A stretch of DNA of 15,295 bases from Caryophanales bacterium UBA6769 (lineage in GTDB: Bacteria > Bacillota > Bacilli > Bacillales > UBA6769), in assembly GCA_002453275.1 (NCBI GenBank), contig DKGN01000170.1, forward strand, positions 1 through 15,295, given 5' to 3'. The stretch's first letter is position 1. Every line of letters starts with the position of its first letter. Both the position numbers and the translations under genes were made by a program. The notes under the pieces are model-generated. The model worked only from the letters and a program-made list of their open reading frames with translations, had not been told where the DNA came from and searched no databases. Shown one piece after another: positions 5,993-12,969 of this stretch.

Positions 5993-8032
5993 ATGCAACT
6001 TAATCAATCGATCCAATTAGTAAAAGGGATAGGATCCGAAACTGAAAAAATTCTTTCTTCCTTAGGTGTCTTTACAGTTCAAGACTTAGTTGAATATTAT
6101 CCGTATCGATATGAGATGAACGAATTAAGTGATCTTGAGCAAGTGTCTCATGGAGATACGGTTACTTTGGAGGGGGAAATTCAAAGTGTACCTTCGATTC
6201 GTTATTACGGCGGGAAAAAATCAAAACTAACTGTTCGCCTCTTAATTGGTCGAATTTTAATTTCAGTCGTTCTTTTTAATCGAGCATTTTTACAAAAAAG
6301 CTTACAAATAGGAAAAATTGTCACGATCACTGGAAAATGGGATCAGCACCGGATGACAGTTACAGCTAACAAAATTGAGCTTAGTCCTTTCTCGAATCAA
6401 CACGCCATTGAGGGAATCTATTCATTAAAAGAAGGCGTATATCAACGACAGTTTAGAAGGTTTGTTCAACATGCTTTCGAATTGTGTGCTGACGAAATTC
6501 CGGAAATATTGCCCGATTATTTAGAGGCAAACTATAAGCTATACTCCAAAAAGGAAGCGTTAAGGGCTATTCATTTACCTAAGGATCAGCTGGATTTAAA
6601 ACAGGCAAGAAGGCGAATTGTTTATGAAGAACTGCTATTATTTCAATTGAAAATGCAAGCATTTCGAAAGTTTGAAAGAGAAAAAGGAAAAGGCTCAGCG
6701 AAAATATATCAAGAAGATAAACTCGCGGAATTAATTCACACTCTTCCATTTCAGCTTACCGATGCACAACAGACAGTCCTGAAAGAAATTATTTTCGATT
6801 TACAATCTCCATACCAAATGAATCGATTGTTACAGGGTGATGTCGGATCGGGGAAAACAGTTATAGCAGCACTTGCACTGTATATCACCGTCCTATCTGG
6901 AAATCAAGGTGCGCTTATGGTCCCTACGGAAATATTAGCTGAGCAACACGCGGAGTCACTACATGATCTTTTGGCCTCCTTTGATGTTTCTCTTGCTTTG
7001 CTTACGAGCTCGGTAAAAGGAAAAAAGCGAGAAGCACTGTTAAATGGTTTGCAGTCGGGCCACATTGATATCGTTATCGGTACTCATTCATTAATTCAAG
7101 ACGATGTCCACTTTAAGAGTCTCGGATTAGTGATAACGGACGAACAACACCGATTTGGAGTCAATCAAAGGCGTGTATTAAAAGAAAAAGGTTTACATTC
7201 AGACGTTTTGTTTATGACTGCGACACCAATTCCACGCACCCTTGCGATTACAGCATTTGGTGATATGGATGTTTCTACAATTAATGAAATGCCAGCAGGA
7301 AGAAAACAAATCGAAACATATTGGATAAAAAGTAACAGCCTGGAGCGTGTAACAGACTTTTTATATAAAGAAATATCACAACAAAGACAAGCGTATGTAA
7401 TCTGTCCATTAATTGAAGAATCGGACAAGCTTGACGTACAAAATGCACTCGACGTACATAGTCAACTCGTGGAAATATTTCCTAATTACTCTATTGGTTT
7501 ATTACACGGCAGACTATCAAACGAAGAGAAGGAAATGATTATGCGGGATTTTAGTGAAAATAAAATACAAATTCTCGTTTCAACAACGGTCGTTGAAGTC
7601 GGTGTCAATGTGCCGAACGCCACAGTGATGATTATTAATGATGCTGAACGTTTCGGTTTAGCTCAATTGCACCAATTACGTGGACGTGTCGGAAGAGGCA
7701 CAGAGCAATCTTATTGTATTTTGATTGCAGATCCAAAAAGTGAGGATGGCAAAGAAAGAATGCGAGTTATGACCGAGACGAACGATGGATTTTTATTATC
7801 AGAAAAAGATTTAGAAATTCGTGGACCTGGTGATTTTTTTGGTTATAAACAAAGTGGAATCCCAGAGTTTAAGCTTGCGGATTTAGTCCATGATTATCGA
7901 GCTCTTGAAGTGGCACGAAAAGATGCTCAGGCGTTCATTTTTTCAGAAGAATTTTGGGTGAAGCCTGAGTTTTCACAATTACGAAAATGCCTTGCAAAGG
8001 AAAGTTTTATCCAGGGACAAAAACTCGATTAA
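5993..8032 (+). CDS. recG: ATP-dependent DNA helicase RecG
   Basis: Superfamily 2 helicase that remodels stalled replication forks and branch-migrates Holliday junctions. The product has 679 residues, the family norm. The wedge/OB-fold domain covers roughly 1-150. The helicase core carries L-T-D-A-Q (255-259), Walker A GDVGSGKT (282-289), the DEQH box (383-386), T-A-T-P-I-P-R-T (409-416), V-S-T-T-V-V-E-V-G-V (529-538) and motif VI QLRGRVGRG (561-569). The C-terminal R-G-P-G-D-F-F-G motif is also present. The start at 5993 is preceded by a G-run (5981-5985) and lies after the fakA terminator; the longer open frame from 5933 is rejected. In B. subtilis sdaAB-sdaAA lies between yloV and recG; here nothing does. 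No clear promoter is visible in the short gap, so expression may depend on readthrough or an unrecognised promoter. No terminator follows. Confidence 0.97.
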   Translation: MQLNQSIQLVKGIGSETEKILSSLGVFTVQDLVEYYPYRYEMNELSDLEQVSHGDTVTLEGEIQSVPSIRYYGGKKSKLTVRLLIGRILISVVLFNRAFLQKSLQIGKIVTITGKWDQHRMTVTANKIELSPFSNQHAIEGIYSLKEGVYQRQFRRFVQHAFELCADEIPEILPDYLEANYKLYSKKEALRAIHLPKDQLDLKQARRRIVYEELLLFQLKMQAFRKFEREKGKGSAKIYQEDKLAELIHTLPFQLTDAQQTVLKEIIFDLQSPYQMNRLLQGDVGSGKTVIAALALYITVLSGNQGALMVPTEILAEQHAESLHDLLASFDVSLALLTSSVKGKKREALLNGLQSGHIDIVIGTHSLIQDDVHFKSLGLVITDEQHRFGVNQRRVLKEKGLHSDVLFMTATPIPRTLAITAFGDMDVSTINEMPAGRKQIETYWIKSNSLERVTDFLYKEISQQRQAYVICPLIEESDKLDVQNALDVHSQLVEIFPNYSIGLLHGRLSNEEKEMIMRDFSENKIQILVSTTVVEVGVNVPNATVMIINDAERFGLAQLHQLRGRVGRGTEQSYCILIADPKSEDGKERMRVMTETNDGFLLSEKDLEIRGPGDFFGYKQSGIPEFKLADLVHDYRALEVARKDAQAFIFSEEFWVKPEFSQLRKCLAKESFIQGQKLD

Positions 8033-8036
8033 GTAA

Positions 8037-8065
8037 TTGCTAAAAGAAAATATTTATTATATATT
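8037..8065 (+). promoter_or_regulatory. Sigma-A promoter of the fapR operon
   Basis: -35 TTGCTA (8037-8042), a 17-base spacer and -10 TATATT (8060-8065). The expected start is near 8072, inside the FapR operator. The -35 begins 4 bases after the recG stop codon. Spacing is ideal; the boxes match 4/6 and 5/6. Confidence 0.75.
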
Positions 8066-8068
8066 GCT

Positions 8069-8087
8069 ATTAGTACCTAGTCATAAT
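8069..8087. promoter_or_regulatory. FapR operator
   Basis: ATTAGTACCTAGTCATAAT matches the well-conserved FapR box (TTAGTACCTrrTnnTAA type) found upstream of fapR and fab genes in Bacillaceae, Listeria and Staphylococcus. It starts 3 bases after the -10 box and covers the expected transcription start, so bound FapR would block initiation. Malonyl-CoA or malonyl-ACP releases FapR. This implies autoregulation of fapR and control of the downstream lipid genes. Confidence 0.92.
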
Positions 8088-8110
8088 TCAAATATAAACG
8101 GGTGGTTGCG

Positions 8111-8680
8111 ATGAAGCTAAATAAAAAGGATAGACAACAGATGCTCCAAACAACGATTAGAAATACACCGTTTATAACAGACGAGGAGTTAGCGAATAAG
8201 TTTGGAGTGAGCATCCAAACGATTCGCTTAGATCGGTTAGAATTGAAAATTCCCGAAGTACGAGAAAGAATTAAACACGTGGCTGTACAACATTTTGATC
8301 AAGTGAAATCTTTGTCTATCGATGAGGTTATTGGTGAAGTCATTGATTTACAACTAGATCAAAGTGCGATCTCAATTTTGGAGTTTAAACGAGAACATGT
8401 TTTTTCACGAACCAAAATTGCTAGAGGGCATCATTTATTTGCCCAAGCGAACTCGTTAGCTGTAGCTGTGATTGATGATGAATTGGCTTTAACTGCAAAA
8501 GCTAATATCCGATTTACTCGCCAAGTAAAAGAAGGAGAACGCGTTGTCGCAAAGGCCAATGTAGTTAAAAAGGGCAAATTTCGTACGACAGTGGAAGTGA
8601 ACAGCTACGTAGAAAAAGAGCTTGTCTTCTCTGGTGACTTTGTGATGTATCGGAAAGAAGATGTGCAACGGGAAGGGTGA
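8111..8680 (+). CDS. fapR: Fatty acid and phospholipid biosynthesis repressor FapR
   Basis: Transcriptional repressor of membrane-lipid genes whose effector is malonyl-CoA. The product has 189 residues. The N-terminal helix-turn-helix of DeoR-like type (about 22-46) includes F-G-V-S-I-Q-T-I-R-L-D-R. A linker helix leads to a hot-dog-fold effector domain (about 60-183) with the ligand-pocket stretch A-R-G-H-H-L-F-A-Q-A-N-S-L (104-116) and V-N-S-Y-V near the end. The frame also opens at GTG 8102, but GGTGG (8101-8105) works as the ribosome binding site for ATG 8111, and the resulting length equals that of known FapR proteins. Its own operator lies immediately upstream. The plsX start follows the stop by 7 bases, in a typical fapR-plsX-fabD-fabG operon. 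Confidence 0.96.
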   Translation: MKLNKKDRQQMLQTTIRNTPFITDEELANKFGVSIQTIRLDRLELKIPEVRERIKHVAVQHFDQVKSLSIDEVIGEVIDLQLDQSAISILEFKREHVFSRTKIARGHHLFAQANSLAVAVIDDELALTAKANIRFTRQVKEGERVVAKANVVKKGKFRTTVEVNSYVEKELVFSGDFVMYRKEDVQREG

Positions 8681-8687
8681 AGGATTT

Positions 8688-9689
8688 GTGAGATTAGCCA
8701 TTGATGTAATGGGAGGAGACAATGCACCTGATGCTCCAATTTCAGGTGTATTAGCCGCTATGGAAGCTTTTTCTAATGTTAAGTTTCTTTTGGTGGGGGA
8801 TGAGAACAAAATTCAACGTTATATTACCGAAGGTGAAAGGGTTTCAATTTTACATACAGAAGAAGTAATTGAACCAGATGATGAGCCTGTACGAGCTGTT
8901 AGACGAAAAAGAAATTCATCTATGGTTTTAGCAGCAAAGGCTGTTAAGGAAGGGAAGGCGGACGCTTGTATTTCCGCAGGAAATACGGGGGCTTTAATGG
9001 CAACTGGTTTATTTATGGTTGGTCGATTAGCAGGCATTGAACGCCCAGCTTTAGCACCGACATTACCAACTTTGGATGGAAAGGGTTTTCTGTTGCTCGA
9101 TGCCGGGGCAAATATGGATGCTAAACCAATTCAACTTCTTCAATACGGGATTATCGGCTCAATTTACGCTGAAAAAGTTAGAAATATTGAGGCACCGACA
9201 ATCGGACTGCTGAATGTAGGAACAGAAGAAGGAAAAGGAAATGAATTGAGTAAGCATGCTTTTGATTTATTACGTGAAGCACCGATCAATTTTATTGGCA
9301 ATGTAGAGTCAAGAGACTTGCTTGAAGGTGTGGCAGATGTTGTAGTTGCTGATGGCTTTTCAGGAAATCTAGTTTTAAAATCACTTGAAGGTACTGCTGC
9401 AAGCTTATTGTCGTTATTAAAGGTTGAGCTAACAAGTACATGGACAGCTAAAATAGCTGCTTCCTTTTTGAAAAAAAGCTTGCTAGGTATTCGAGAGAAA
9501 ATGGATTACTCAGAATATGGGGGAGCTGCATTATTCGGCTTAAAAGCCCCGATCGTAAAAGCCCATGGGTCATCTAACGCGATTGCGATGTTGCATACGA
9601 TCCGACAAGCGAAAGAAATGGTCGAAAAAGACGTCATGTTACAAATGAGTACTAAGGTTAAAGAATTGAACATTGAGGAAATGGAGTGA
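8688..9689 (+). CDS. plsX: Phosphate acyltransferase PlsX
   Basis: Peripheral membrane enzyme that converts acyl-ACP and phosphate to acyl-phosphate, the donor for PlsY in phosphatidic acid synthesis. The product has 333 residues, matching the family. It shows the N-terminal I-D-V-M-G-G-D-N-A-P, the P-V-R-A-V-R-R-K-R-N-S-S-M segment, A-C-I-S-A-G-N-T-G-A-L-M, and the C-terminal Y-G-G-A-A-L-F-G-L-K-A-P with K-A-H-G-S-S. GTG at 8688 is chosen over the in-frame upstream codon at 8661. The longer version would overlap fapR by 20 bases and add a non-family extension, while AAGGA (8680-8684) precedes GTG 8688. It sits second in the FapR-regulated operon. It is also the entry point for acyl-phosphate made by FakA. 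Confidence 0.97.
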   Translation: MRLAIDVMGGDNAPDAPISGVLAAMEAFSNVKFLLVGDENKIQRYITEGERVSILHTEEVIEPDDEPVRAVRRKRNSSMVLAAKAVKEGKADACISAGNTGALMATGLFMVGRLAGIERPALAPTLPTLDGKGFLLLDAGANMDAKPIQLLQYGIIGSIYAEKVRNIEAPTIGLLNVGTEEGKGNELSKHAFDLLREAPINFIGNVESRDLLEGVADVVVADGFSGNLVLKSLEGTAASLLSLLKVELTSTWTAKIAASFLKKSLLGIREKMDYSEYGGAALFGLKAPIVKAHGSSNAIAMLHTIRQAKEMVEKDVMLQMSTKVKELNIEEME

Positions 9690-9695
9690 CGGTAG

Positions 9696-10640
9696 ATGGG
9701 TAAAGTTGCCTTTATATTTCCAGGTCAAGGCTCACAAGCTGTCGGAATGGGCCAAGAGTTAGCTGAGCAATTTGATGTAGCTAAAGAAATTTTCGAAACA
9801 GCAGATGAGAGATTACACATAGCATTATCAGACATTATTTTTGAAGGGCCTATGGATCAATTAAAAAAAACTGAAAATACACAGCCAGCTTTATTAACAA
9901 CGAGCATTGCGATATTATCAATTATTCAACAGTACGGTATCCAAGCTGACTATGTGGCAGGTCATAGTTTAGGAGAATATTCAGCTCTAGTCGCTGCAAG
10001 AGCAATCAATTTTAGTGATGCTGTCTATGCTGTTCGTAATCGTGGATTATTCATGGAGGAAGCAGTTCCGTCAGGGCAAGGAGCTATGGCTGCAGTTCTT
10101 GGTATGGATCGGGATGATCTTGCAGAAATTACAGAGGAAGTCACAACGAACGGTGATCTCGTTCAATTAGCAAACTTAAATTGTCCAGGTCAAATTGCGA
10201 TATCCGGCACAGCTAATGGTGTCTTAAAAGCCTCAGAAATAGCTAAGGAAAAAGGGGCAAGACGTGTCATTCCGTTAGAAGTAAGTGGACCTTTTCATTC
10301 TGAACTAATGAAGCCAGCTGCTGATCGAATGACAAAAATTTTAGATGAGATTGAGATCTCGAATGCAACTGTACCTGTGATTGCAAACGTGACAGCGAAA
10401 GAAATAACAAGTTCAGCGGAAATAAAGAGTAAACTAATCGAACAAATTTACTCACCTGTTCTTTGGGAAGACACTATAAGACAATTATTGGCACTTGGGG
10501 TAGATACGTTTATTGAGATAGGACCAGGGAGAGTATTATCTGGTTTAGTGCGCAAGATTGACCGAAAGGCAAAAACCTTTGCCATTTCAGACAGCAAAAG
10601 CTTACAAGCAGTTGTTAATGAAATAGAAGGGAGAGAATAG
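9696..10640 (+). CDS. fabD: Malonyl-CoA:ACP transacylase
   Basis: Moves the malonyl group from CoA to acyl carrier protein, the chain-extension substrate of type II fatty acid synthesis. The product has 314 residues, close to family size. It begins with F-I-F-P-G-Q-G-S-Q (6-14) and carries the nucleophile elbow GHSLG (89-93) with catalytic Ser91. Catalytic His201 lies within V-S-G-P-F-H-S-E-L-M-K-P, and the conserved Arg in the V-R-N-R-G segment (about 113-117) is present. The C-terminal E-I-G-P-G-R-V-L-S-G-L is typical. It starts 6 bases after plsX and ends 1 base before fabG. Its product malonyl-ACP is one of the molecules that relieves FapR repression, so the operon encodes its own feedback loop. 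Confidence 0.98.
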   Translation: MGKVAFIFPGQGSQAVGMGQELAEQFDVAKEIFETADERLHIALSDIIFEGPMDQLKKTENTQPALLTTSIAILSIIQQYGIQADYVAGHSLGEYSALVAARAINFSDAVYAVRNRGLFMEEAVPSGQGAMAAVLGMDRDDLAEITEEVTTNGDLVQLANLNCPGQIAISGTANGVLKASEIAKEKGARRVIPLEVSGPFHSELMKPAADRMTKILDEIEISNATVPVIANVTAKEITSSAEIKSKLIEQIYSPVLWEDTIRQLLALGVDTFIEIGPGRVLSGLVRKIDRKAKTFAISDSKSLQAVVNEIEGRE

Positions 10641-10641
10641 C

Positions 10642-11382
10642 ATGCTTGAAAATAAAGTTGCTCTCGTAACTGGAGGCTCCCGTGGAATTGGTCGAGCCAT
10701 TGCCCTAACGTTAGCTGAAAATGGGGCAAAGGTTGCCATCAATTATGCAGGACGAGAGGATGCGGCAAATGAAGTCGTATCTGAAATTAAGAAAAATGGT
10801 GGAGAAGCCTTTGCGATCAAGGCGAATGTTGGGCGTAGCGATGAAGTTAAGGAAATGGTCGACCAAGTAATTGACACGTTCGGTGCACTCCACATTTTAG
10901 TGAATAATGCAGGCATTACTAGGGACAATTTAATTATGCGGATGAAGGAATCTGATTGGGATGATGTATTGGATACGAATTTGAAAGGTGTGTTCAATTG
11001 CATAAAGGCAGTGACAAGACAGATGATGAGACAAAGAGACGGCAGAATTATTAATATATCGTCAATTGTCGGTGTTTCTGGTAATCCTGGCCAAGCTAAT
11101 TATGTAGCTGCAAAAGCAGGAGTGATTGGTCTCACGAAAACAACAGCTAAAGAATTAGCTTCTCGCAACATTACAGTCAATGCCATTGCTCCGGGCTTCA
11201 TTGAAACGGAGATGACTGAACAATTGGATGACAAAGTTAAGGAAGAGATGTTAAAGCAAATTCCCCTTGCAAAACTTGGTCAACCAGAGGATATTGCACA
11301 CTTTGTTGCATTTCTTGCTTCAGATAAGAGCCAATATATGACTGGACAAACCTTACATATCGATGGCGGAATGGTCATGTAA
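10642..11382 (+). CDS. fabG: 3-oxoacyl-[ACP] reductase
   Basis: NADPH-dependent reduction of beta-ketoacyl-ACP to beta-hydroxyacyl-ACP in the elongation cycle. The product is a 246-residue short-chain dehydrogenase. It shows the cofactor motif TGGSRGIG (10-17), N-N-A-G (88-91) and the catalytic set Asn113, Ser141, Tyr154 and Lys158 within the Y-V-A-A-K context. The E-T-E-M-T segment and a C-terminal G-Q-T-L-H-I-D-G-G-M follow. GGGAGAG (10630-10636), placed before the fabD stop, supports the ATG at 10642, and coupling with fabD is likely. The short-chain dehydrogenase family is large, but the operon position and the close match to bacterial FabG make this assignment firm. Confidence 0.97.
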   Translation: MLENKVALVTGGSRGIGRAIALTLAENGAKVAINYAGREDAANEVVSEIKKNGGEAFAIKANVGRSDEVKEMVDQVIDTFGALHILVNNAGITRDNLIMRMKESDWDDVLDTNLKGVFNCIKAVTRQMMRQRDGRIINISSIVGVSGNPGQANYVAAKAGVIGLTKTTAKELASRNITVNAIAPGFIETEMTEQLDDKVKEEMLKQIPLAKLGQPEDIAHFVAFLASDKSQYMTGQTLHIDGGMVM

Positions 11383-11464
11383 ACATAGAGCAGCGTGTTG
11401 AGTAATGACCGACAAGAGGTAGGTTGATTAACAGCCTCCCAGACTCTTAAAATTAAAATATGAT

Positions 11465-11492
11465 TTTACTTTATTCGCTTTTTGCTTATAAT
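11465..11492 (+). promoter_or_regulatory. Candidate sigma-A promoter of acpP
   Basis: Perfect -10 TATAAT (11487-11492), with TTTACT (11465-11470) as -35 at 16 bases. Start expected near 11499, giving a leader of about 20 bases that is mostly ribosome binding site. A dedicated promoter fits the need for much more carrier protein than enzyme. No FapR box is visible here. Confidence 0.65.
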
Positions 11493-11517
11493 GACTTGAG
11501 GGGAGGTGAATGTAAGA

Positions 11518-11751
11518 ATGGCAGACATTCTAGAAAGAGTAACAAAAATTATCGTTGATCGATTAGGTGTTGAGGAATCGAAAGTTAAGCCTGAGGCTTC
11601 TTTTAATGATGATCTTGGTGCAGACTCTCTTGATGTTGTTGAGTTAGTAATGGAGTTAGAAGATGAGTTTGATATGGAAATATCTGATGAAGATGCGGAA
11701 AAAATTGCAACTGTTGGTGATGTAGTAGAGTACATAAATAGTCATCAATAA
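11518..11751 (+). CDS. acpP: Acyl carrier protein
   Basis: Carries growing acyl chains on a 4'-phosphopantetheine arm during fatty acid synthesis, and donates acyl groups to PlsX. The product is 77 acidic residues with the prosthetic-group site D-S-L, Ser37, inside D-D-L-G-A-D-S-L-D-V-V-E-L. The adjoining helix V-M-E-L-E-D-E-F-D-M-E-I is almost invariant among bacilli. The start is ATG 11518, with GGGGAGGTG (11500-11508) as the ribosome binding site. The in-frame GTG at 11506 overlaps that site and would add four non-family residues. Named acpA in B. subtilis. It stands 135 bases after fabG with its own promoter, and a terminator follows. Known ACP-dependent enzymes FabD, FabG and PlsX lie just upstream. 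Confidence 0.98.
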   Translation: MADILERVTKIIVDRLGVEESKVKPEASFNDDLGADSLDVVELVMELEDEFDMEISDEDAEKIATVGDVVEYINSHQ

Positions 11752-11757
11752 CAGGGG

Positions 11758-11783
11758 CGTCCCGTTTTAGAACGGGACGTTTA
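11758..11783 (+). terminator. Terminator after acpP
   Basis: GC-rich stem CGTCCCGTT (11758-11766) and AACGGGACG (11771-11779) with a tetraloop TTAG, then TTTATCTTC. The stem is very stable but the T-run is short, so some readthrough into rnc is plausible. No convincing rnc promoter is seen downstream. Confidence 0.8.
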
Positions 11784-11843
11784 TCTTCATTTATAAACCA
11801 TTCCTTGCCCCTTATGAACGCTGCAAACACGTGGAGGAAATAT

Positions 11844-12593
11844 ATGAATAAACGGTTTACACCGAAAGCAACGAAACAAGATATACAATTTGAGAAAATA
11901 AACGTTAAAGCATTGCAAAACTTAATAGGGGTAACATTTAAAGACATACGCTTAATTAAACAAGCTTTTACACATTCATCTTATGTGAATGAGCATCGTA
12001 AAAAACCCTACGCAGACAACGAGCGGCTGGAATTTCTCGGTGATGCTGTTCTTGAGCTTGCTGTATCCCGCTTTTTATACACAACCTATCCGAAAATGAG
12101 TGAGGGAGAGCTTACGAAATTACGTGCTGCAATTGTTTGTGAGCCAGCGCTTTATCAATTTGCAAAAGATCTCTCTTTTCATAAATTTATTTTACTAGGA
12201 AAAGGTGAAGAGCTTACAGGGGGAAGACAACGCCCTTCTCTACTTGCCGATGTTTTTGAAGCGTTTATCGGTGCTTTATTTTTAGATCAAAACTTGGACG
12301 TTGTCGTCAATTTTTTAGAAAAGTACGTATTTACAAAAGTAAATAAAGGTGCTTTTTCGCATACGATGGATTTTAAAAGTCAATTACAGGAAATTGTTCA
12401 AAGCAAAGGCTATGGAACAATTGATTATAAGATCACGAGTGAGAAAGGGCCAGCACATGACCGAGAGTTTATCTCGTCAGTTTATCTCGATGGAAATAAA
12501 ATTGGTCAAGGGATCGGAAGGTCAAAAAAAGAAGCAGAGCAAGAAGCTGCACAAAAAGCACTTGTGAACCTCGAAAAAAAACAATCCTTATAA
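11844..12593 (+). CDS. rnc: Ribonuclease III
   Basis: Double-strand-specific endoribonuclease that matures rRNA precursors and the small cytoplasmic (SRP) RNA, and turns over structured transcripts. The product has 249 residues, equal to B. subtilis Rnc. The nuclease domain contains N-E-R-L-E-F-L-G-D-A-V-L-E (59-71), with catalytic E63 and D67, and the second metal site D136/E139 in A-D-V-F-E-A-F-I-G-A. The double-stranded RNA-binding domain covers about 175-243 and ends with G-R-S-K-K-E-A-E-Q-E-A-A. ATG 11844 follows GGAGG (11833-11837); the open frame upstream to TTG 11805 has no such site. The stop codon lies inside the loop of the terminator hairpin. In B. subtilis smc and ftsY follow; here smc is missing. 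Confidence 0.97.
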   Translation: MNKRFTPKATKQDIQFEKINVKALQNLIGVTFKDIRLIKQAFTHSSYVNEHRKKPYADNERLEFLGDAVLELAVSRFLYTTYPKMSEGELTKLRAAIVCEPALYQFAKDLSFHKFILLGKGEELTGGRQRPSLLADVFEAFIGALFLDQNLDVVVNFLEKYVFTKVNKGAFSHTMDFKSQLQEIVQSKGYGTIDYKITSEKGPAHDREFISSVYLDGNKIGQGIGRSKKEAEQEAAQKALVNLEKKQSL

Positions 12594-12606
12594 TAGGGAT
12601 TGTTTT
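12578..12606. terminator. Bidirectional terminator between rnc and the UPF0435 gene
   Basis: Ten-base-pair stem AAAACAATCC (12578-12587) and GGATTGTTTT (12597-12606) with a 9-base loop that contains the rnc stop codon. On the minus strand the stem runs into a long uninterrupted T-run (complement of the As at 12574-12580), which makes it especially strong for the UPF0435 gene. On the plus strand four Ts follow. Confidence 0.88.
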
Positions 12607-12617
12607 ATTGTTCAAAA

Positions 12618-12848
12618 CTATTCGTCATTTGCTCTCATGGAACCTAATTCAGCAGCGATTGCCTCCATCTCACTAATACTAAATTGCTTTTGCTTCATAA
12701 CAAGTACATATAAGTCATGCAGATCTTCATACTGTTCGAGGGAGAAATCGTCGGGATTAATTGCGGAAGCATTTGCAAATTGCAATTTCCCAATAATTTC
12801 AGAAACCATATACCTCATATTTTCCAAACTTTTAGTTGATAAACTCAT
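12618..12848 (-). CDS. UPF0435 (DUF1128) family protein, YfkK-like
   Basis: A 76-residue protein of unknown function that resembles the Bacillus UPF0435 family (B. subtilis YfkK). It is mostly predicted helix: an N-terminal part S-L-E-N-M-R-Y-M-V-S-E-I-I-G-K-L, a central E-Q-Y-E-D-L-H-D-L-Y-V-L-V-M-K, and a C-terminal F-S-I-S-E-M-E-A-I-A-A-E-L-G, ending in acidic residues. There is no signal peptide, membrane segment or cysteine, so it is probably a small cytoplasmic protein. The minus-strand site AAAGGG lies about 9 bases before the ATG. It has its own promoter (TTGAAA-17-TGTAAT) and a strong terminator, so it is an independent gene. It occupies the place where smc lies in B. subtilis, and it opposes rnc and ftsY. 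The family call rests on remembered similarity, and I know of no function. Confidence 0.85.
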   Translation of the reverse strand: MSLSTKSLENMRYMVSEIIGKLQFANASAINPDDFSLEQYEDLHDLYVLVMKQKQFSISEMEAIAAELGSMRANDE

Positions 12849-12879
12849 AATTACACCCTTTCAGTTTTCTAGTTAATAG

Positions 12880-12909
12880 TTGCTATTTACTTATATTACA
12901 TTCTATTTT
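12880..12909 (+). promoter_or_regulatory. Weak candidate promoter for ftsY
   Basis: TTGCTA (12880-12885) and TATTTT (12904-12909), each 4/6, 18 bases apart. A promoter is needed because the upstream gene is on the other strand. It overlaps the minus-strand promoter of the UPF0435 gene, so the two may compete if both are real. Confidence 0.3.
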
Positions 12910-12923
12910 AGCATGCATTTCAA
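12895..12923 (-). promoter_or_regulatory. Sigma-A promoter of the UPF0435 gene
   Basis: On the minus strand: -35 TTGAAA (12923-12918), a 17-base spacer and -10 TGTAAT (12900-12895), both 5 of 6 matches. Transcription would start near 12888, with a leader of about 40 bases before the ATG at 12848. Confidence 0.65.
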
Positions 12924-12969
12924 TAATTTGTTTTTTATATCTAAAAAGATAAGCAAGGAGGAACATGAA

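Noticed and set aside
8489..8809. Minus-strand open frame of 106 codons across the fapR-plsX junction
   Set aside because: It lies opposite two clearly conserved genes and has no recognisable domain.
11427..11446. Hairpin after fabG (AGGTTG and CAGCCT around a short loop) as a terminator
   Set aside because: Only 6 base pairs with one G-U and no T-run behind it; at most a weak structure between fabG and the acpP promoter.
11603..11947. Minus-strand open frame of 114 codons spanning acpP and the start of rnc
   Set aside because: His/Gln-rich shadow that crosses the acpP terminator; no binding site and no family resemblance.
12637..12876. Plus-strand open frame of 79 codons opposite the UPF0435 gene
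   Set aside because: Antisense shadow with no ribosome binding site and a Ser/Cys-rich composition; the minus-strand frame has a family match, binding site, promoter and terminator.
12880..12969. Extended N-terminus of ftsY with a hydrophobic, Phe-rich stretch that looks like a membrane anchor
   Set aside because: It is translated promoter and leader DNA; a strong AGGAGG sits just before ATG 12970, which gives the usual Bacillus FtsY start.
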